Source of the DNA: Caryophanales bacterium UBA784
GTDB taxonomy: Bacteria > Bacillota_I > Bacilli_A > RFN20 > CAG-288
Assembly: GCA_002297045.1 (NCBI GenBank)
Contig: DBJE01000001.1
Location: 62,001-126,000 of the forward strand
DNA length: 64,000 bases
Direction of reading: 5' to 3'
Part shown: positions 61,932 through 64,000 of the stretch, piece by piece
Numbering within the stretch: position 1 is the first letter of the stretch
How the letters are laid out: each line of letters begins with the position of its first letter
The notes under the pieces: model-generated
Databases searched by the model: none
What the model was told of the DNA's origin: nothing
What the model saw: only the letters and a program-made list of their open reading frames with translations
Made by a program: the position numbers and the translations under genes

Positions 61932-63686
61932 ATGAAAGATAAGAAGAACGATTTGATTTATGACCTCAATGCCGATGACGACTTCGTCAGCAAGGGTTAT
62001 GAGCTAAGCGGAAGCTATAAACGCTTTAAGAAGAAAATCAGGCGTGAACACAGGCTGAAGTCAGTCCTCTTCGGACTTACGGGCGGATTGCTTGGCGCCG
62101 CTGCTTCCATCGCCGCCTGCCGGTTTGCTAATCCTTCCAGGATGGCCTATGTCGCCCCTGCCGTTTCCGCAGCAGCACTAATCGGTACTTTCACCTTCAG
62201 TTACTTCTTCCGTAAACCCAATGACAAGAAGATTGCCGCCCGCAGGGATAATGACCTTCATCTTCAGGAGAGAGTCTCCACGATGGTCGAGTTCGACGGA
62301 AAGAAAGGCATCATCATCAGTAGACAGCGTAAGGATGCCAAGGAAAAGCTTAAGGGCCAGCCGGCTAACGGCGTCAAGCTGAAACTTGCCAGCTTTACTC
62401 TTCCTGTCCTTGTCATCGCCGCCGGCCTTTTTGCCGGTTCCTTCTTTATGCCGAACATCTCCGAGTTCCCTACCCACGTCAAGGATCCCATCAATTCCGG
62501 AAACATCGATAAAGTCAATTCCGCCGTCGATGAGATTGCCTCGGCCGGAAAGGACAACATCGATGAAATCGACCCGGATGAAGACGTCAACGAGAAGCTT
62601 GATGACGTCATCGACGAGGCAAAGGATAACCTTTATGGGGAGACCGATGAGTCTAAACGTAACGACATCGTCGAAGGGGCAAAGGACGAAGTCGACAAGA
62701 TTATCGACGATGCAAACAGCAAGGAAGAAATCGGCGATGCCCTGATTAAATCCGACGATGATGCCTTAAAGAAGCTTGGACAGGCCATCAAGGATGCCGA
62801 TGAGGCAAAGATCGATGAAGCCTTGGGCGAGCTCTATGACGAGAGGGACAAACTCTCCGGGCAGCCTCTTGCCGATAAGAGGCATGCCATCGCCGATGCG
62901 ATTTATAAAGCCCTTGAGGATTCCAAGATTCCGGAGGGTGATCCTCTCCGGGATGCCTTAAAGGAACTTGCCGATGCCTTGGATCAGGCGGCCGACGAGC
63001 TTGAGAAAAAGCTCAATGACCCCGACGCTTCCGAGGACGACAAGAACCAGGCCTCCGAGGATGCCAAGCAGGACGCCCAGGATGCCATCAATAATGCCGG
63101 CGATAAGATTAAGGATGCCCTCGAAGACCAGAAGAAGAACGAACAGGCCGGTGAAGAGGCCAAGGACACCCTTGACCAAAGGAAGGATCCGACCCAGAAC
63201 GAAGACGGAAACAGCGGTGAACAGGGTTCCGGCGAGCAAGGTTCCGGAAACCAGGGCGAACAGGGTTCTGGTTCTGGCGAACAAGGTTCCGGTAACCAGC
63301 AAGGTTCCGGTGATCAGCAAGGTTCCGGAAATCAGCAGGGTTCTGGCAACCAGCAGGGATCCGGAAATCAGCAGGGATCCGGTAACCAGCAAGGCTCCGG
63401 CAACCAAGGCAATAGCGGAAGTGGAAACGGAAACGGAAGTGGAAACGGAAGTGAAAGCGGAGGCAATGGTGCCGGTCAGGGTAACGGAGAAGGAACGCAG
63501 TATGCCGGTGACGACCATGTCTATACGGAAAACGGTGATTCCCAATACGGTGACGTCATCGATGACAGGCATAACGATGCCATCAAGGACGGAACCGAGA
63601 ATGGCGATGATGAAATAAATGGTGCCATCGGTGACTACTTCGGTGATCTCTACGGCGATGGCAACGGCGGAAACAAAAATCCGTAA
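61932..63686 (+). CDS. Acidic membrane protein with Gly-Ser-Asn-Gln repeats, upstream of moxR
   Basis: The 584-residue protein has a cytoplasmic N terminus with basic KKKIRREHR, two adjacent hydrophobic segments (about 43-62 and 72-92) and a third near 155-175. A long, highly charged helical domain (residues 180-410) full of Asp, Glu, Lys and Ala follows, then a low-complexity stretch of GSGNQQ units (about 425-505) and an acidic end. I know no named family, but membrane proteins before MoxR ATPases are usual in MoxR/BatA-type clusters. GAGGAGG precedes the ATG. AGG is rare in the charged domain. Confidence 0.7.
   Translation: MKDKKNDLIYDLNADDDFVSKGYELSGSYKRFKKKIRREHRLKSVLFGLTGGLLGAAASIAACRFANPSRMAYVAPAVSAAALIGTFTFSYFFRKPNDKKIAARRDNDLHLQERVSTMVEFDGKKGIIISRQRKDAKEKLKGQPANGVKLKLASFTLPVLVIAAGLFAGSFFMPNISEFPTHVKDPINSGNIDKVNSAVDEIASAGKDNIDEIDPDEDVNEKLDDVIDEAKDNLYGETDESKRNDIVEGAKDEVDKIIDDANSKEEIGDALIKSDDDALKKLGQAIKDADEAKIDEALGELYDERDKLSGQPLADKRHAIADAIYKALEDSKIPEGDPLRDALKELADALDQAADELEKKLNDPDASEDDKNQASEDAKQDAQDAINNAGDKIKDALEDQKKNEQAGEEAKDTLDQRKDPTQNEDGNSGEQGSGEQGSGNQGEQGSGSGEQGSGNQQGSGDQQGSGNQQGSGNQQGSGNQQGSGNQQGSGNQGNSGSGNGNGSGNGSESGGNGAGQGNGEGTQYAGDDHVYTENGDSQYGDVIDDRHNDAIKDGTENGDDEINGAIGDYFGDLYGDGNGGNKNP
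63215..63412 (+). repeat. In-gene 18-base tandem repeats encoding GSGNQQ
   Basis: About ten imperfect copies of an 18-base unit (GGTTCCGGNAACCAGCAA-like) encode GSG-N/D/E-QQ. Such repeats can change copy number by slippage. Confidence 0.85.
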
Positions 63687-63740
63687 TCCAGTGCTAGGCG
63701 AGTACTTCGTAGGTTTACAAATCAAAGGATAAAACAAACA

Positions 63741-64000
63741 ATGGAAAACGAGCAGCTTATTCAGAACTTCAGCGAATCCGTGACGAAGATCAAGAACGAA
63801 CTCCACAAGGATATCATCGGTCAGGACGAAGTCATCGATGCAGTCGTTATCGCCGTCATTGCCGGCGGTAACGTTCTGCTCGAGGGCGTTCCGGGAACGG
63901 GAAAGACCCGTCTTGTCCGTTCCCTAGGACAGACCCTCAACCTTCCTTTCAGCCGTATTCAGTTCACACCGGACCTTATGCCGAACGATGTCACCGGTGC
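63741..64000 (+). CDS. MoxR-family AAA ATPase (cut by window end)
   Basis: The visible 86 residues start MENEQLIQNFSESVTKIK and include IIGQDEVIDAVVIAVIAGG, LLEGVPGTGKTRLVRSL (Walker A) and RIQFTPDLMPNDVTG, the N-terminal signature of MoxR ATPases. These act as chaperone-like ATPases, often maturing a von Willebrand-domain or membrane complex coded next to them. It lies 54 bases after the acidic membrane protein. The start ATG follows a weak AAAGGA. The rest of the protein lies outside the window. Confidence 0.88.
   Translation, partial: MENEQLIQNFSESVTKIKNELHKDIIGQDEVIDAVVIAVIAGGNVLLEGVPGTGKTRLVRSLGQTLNLPFSRIQFTPDLMPNDVTG

Larger units (their letters stand above)
1..64000. other. Variant genetic code: AGG read as methionine throughout
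   Basis: AGG codons repeatedly occupy family-invariant Met positions. Examples are nt 852, 1179, 1302 and 1308 (first ABC ATPase), 17071, 17077, 17170, 17203, 17221, 17365, 17449 and 17494 (second ABC ATPase), 4432 (UxaB), 7348, 7474 and 7483 (UxaC), 20343, 20370 and 20376 (GH28), 21650 (KDPG aldolase), 23242 and 23443 (KduI), 34643 and 34961 (guanine deaminase), 42646 and 42730 (PotA), 59687 and 60005 (CNNM protein). Conserved arginines, such as the last R of LSGGQRQR, the GH28 RIKTRRGRG and the DRR of KduI, are AGA or CGN. ATG still starts nearly every gene and also occurs internally. TAA, TAG and TGA all act as stops. Confidence 0.97.

Noticed and set aside
61745..61942. Open frame of 65 codons before the acidic membrane protein
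   Set aside because: No ribosome site; it spans the promoter region and start of the next gene in a different frame.
63215..63412. CRISPR-like repeat array
   Set aside because: The repeats are contiguous, in frame and encode GSGNQQ; there are no spacers.
1..64000. Explaining AGG at Met positions by sequencing error or by Arg/Met exchange
   Set aside because: The pattern is codon-specific, recurs in every alignable gene on both strands, and conserved Arg residues never fall on AGG in the motifs I checked.
1..64000. tRNA genes, including the AGG-decoding tRNA
   Set aside because: I looked for T-loop-like GGTTCGAATCC patterns and cloverleaf ends and found none, so the decoding tRNA must lie elsewhere.

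Overview
The window comes from a bacterium of the Firmicutes/Bacilli type: AGGAGG-like ribosome sites, tightly overlapping operons, many lipoproteins and no outer-membrane proteins. Its most important property is its genetic code. In gene after gene the codon AGG, normally arginine, stands where the protein family has an invariant methionine, while conserved arginines are written AGA or CGN. AGG is therefore read as methionine here, and is the preferred internal Met codon. From memory, this reassignment was found computationally in a clade of uncultivated gut Bacilli (Shulgina and Eddy 2021) and NCBI lists it as translation table 34, the Enterosoma code. The organism is probably Candidatus Enterosoma or a close relative, most likely known from a metagenome assembly. 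In the entries below an AGG-encoded Met is called M(AGG). A standard table-11 translation of this window is wrong at many residues.

Bases 1-23520 are a pectin and galacturonate utilisation locus. It holds an SGNH acetylesterase, a MATE-GH105 fusion, uxaB, uxaA and uxaC, a convergent pectinesterase and a TIM-barrel isomerase. A second operon follows behind a promoter flanked by two identical palindromic operators. It encodes a membrane protein, two LplB/LplC-type permeases, a solute-binding protein interrupted by an in-frame TAG, four unrecognised membrane proteins, an MsmX-type ATPase, a GH28 polygalacturonase, a short PucR-type HTH protein, KDPG aldolase, a GntR/FCD regulator and kduI. Together these would de-esterify and cut pectin, import the oligomers, release galacturonate and convert it to KDG and pyruvate. 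KDG kinase and kduD are not in the window.

Bases 23521-37600 are mixed: a DUF368 membrane protein, a NifX-like protein, a serpin-like lipoprotein, a Nudix plus PLD-helicase pair, panE, a large UvrD-type helicase, guanine deaminase and an AT-rich stretch of gene debris with a frameshifted AAA ATPase. Bases 36611-46406 hold two transport operons: an iron-type fbpABC set on the minus strand that ends in a metallo-beta-lactamase-fold protein, and potABCD on the plus strand.

Bases 46584-57370 encode three very large paralogous lipoproteins (1150-1202 residues), each built of nine copies of a domain of about 115-140 residues that I do not recognise. Bases 58057-64000 hold two overlapping CNNM/CorC-type membrane proteins, an AAA ATPase with an N-terminal MIT-like region and a damaged Walker B motif, and an acidic membrane protein with Gly-Ser-Asn-Gln repeats just upstream of a moxR gene cut by the window edge. 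I found no tRNA, rRNA, CRISPR array, complete insertion sequence or prophage.
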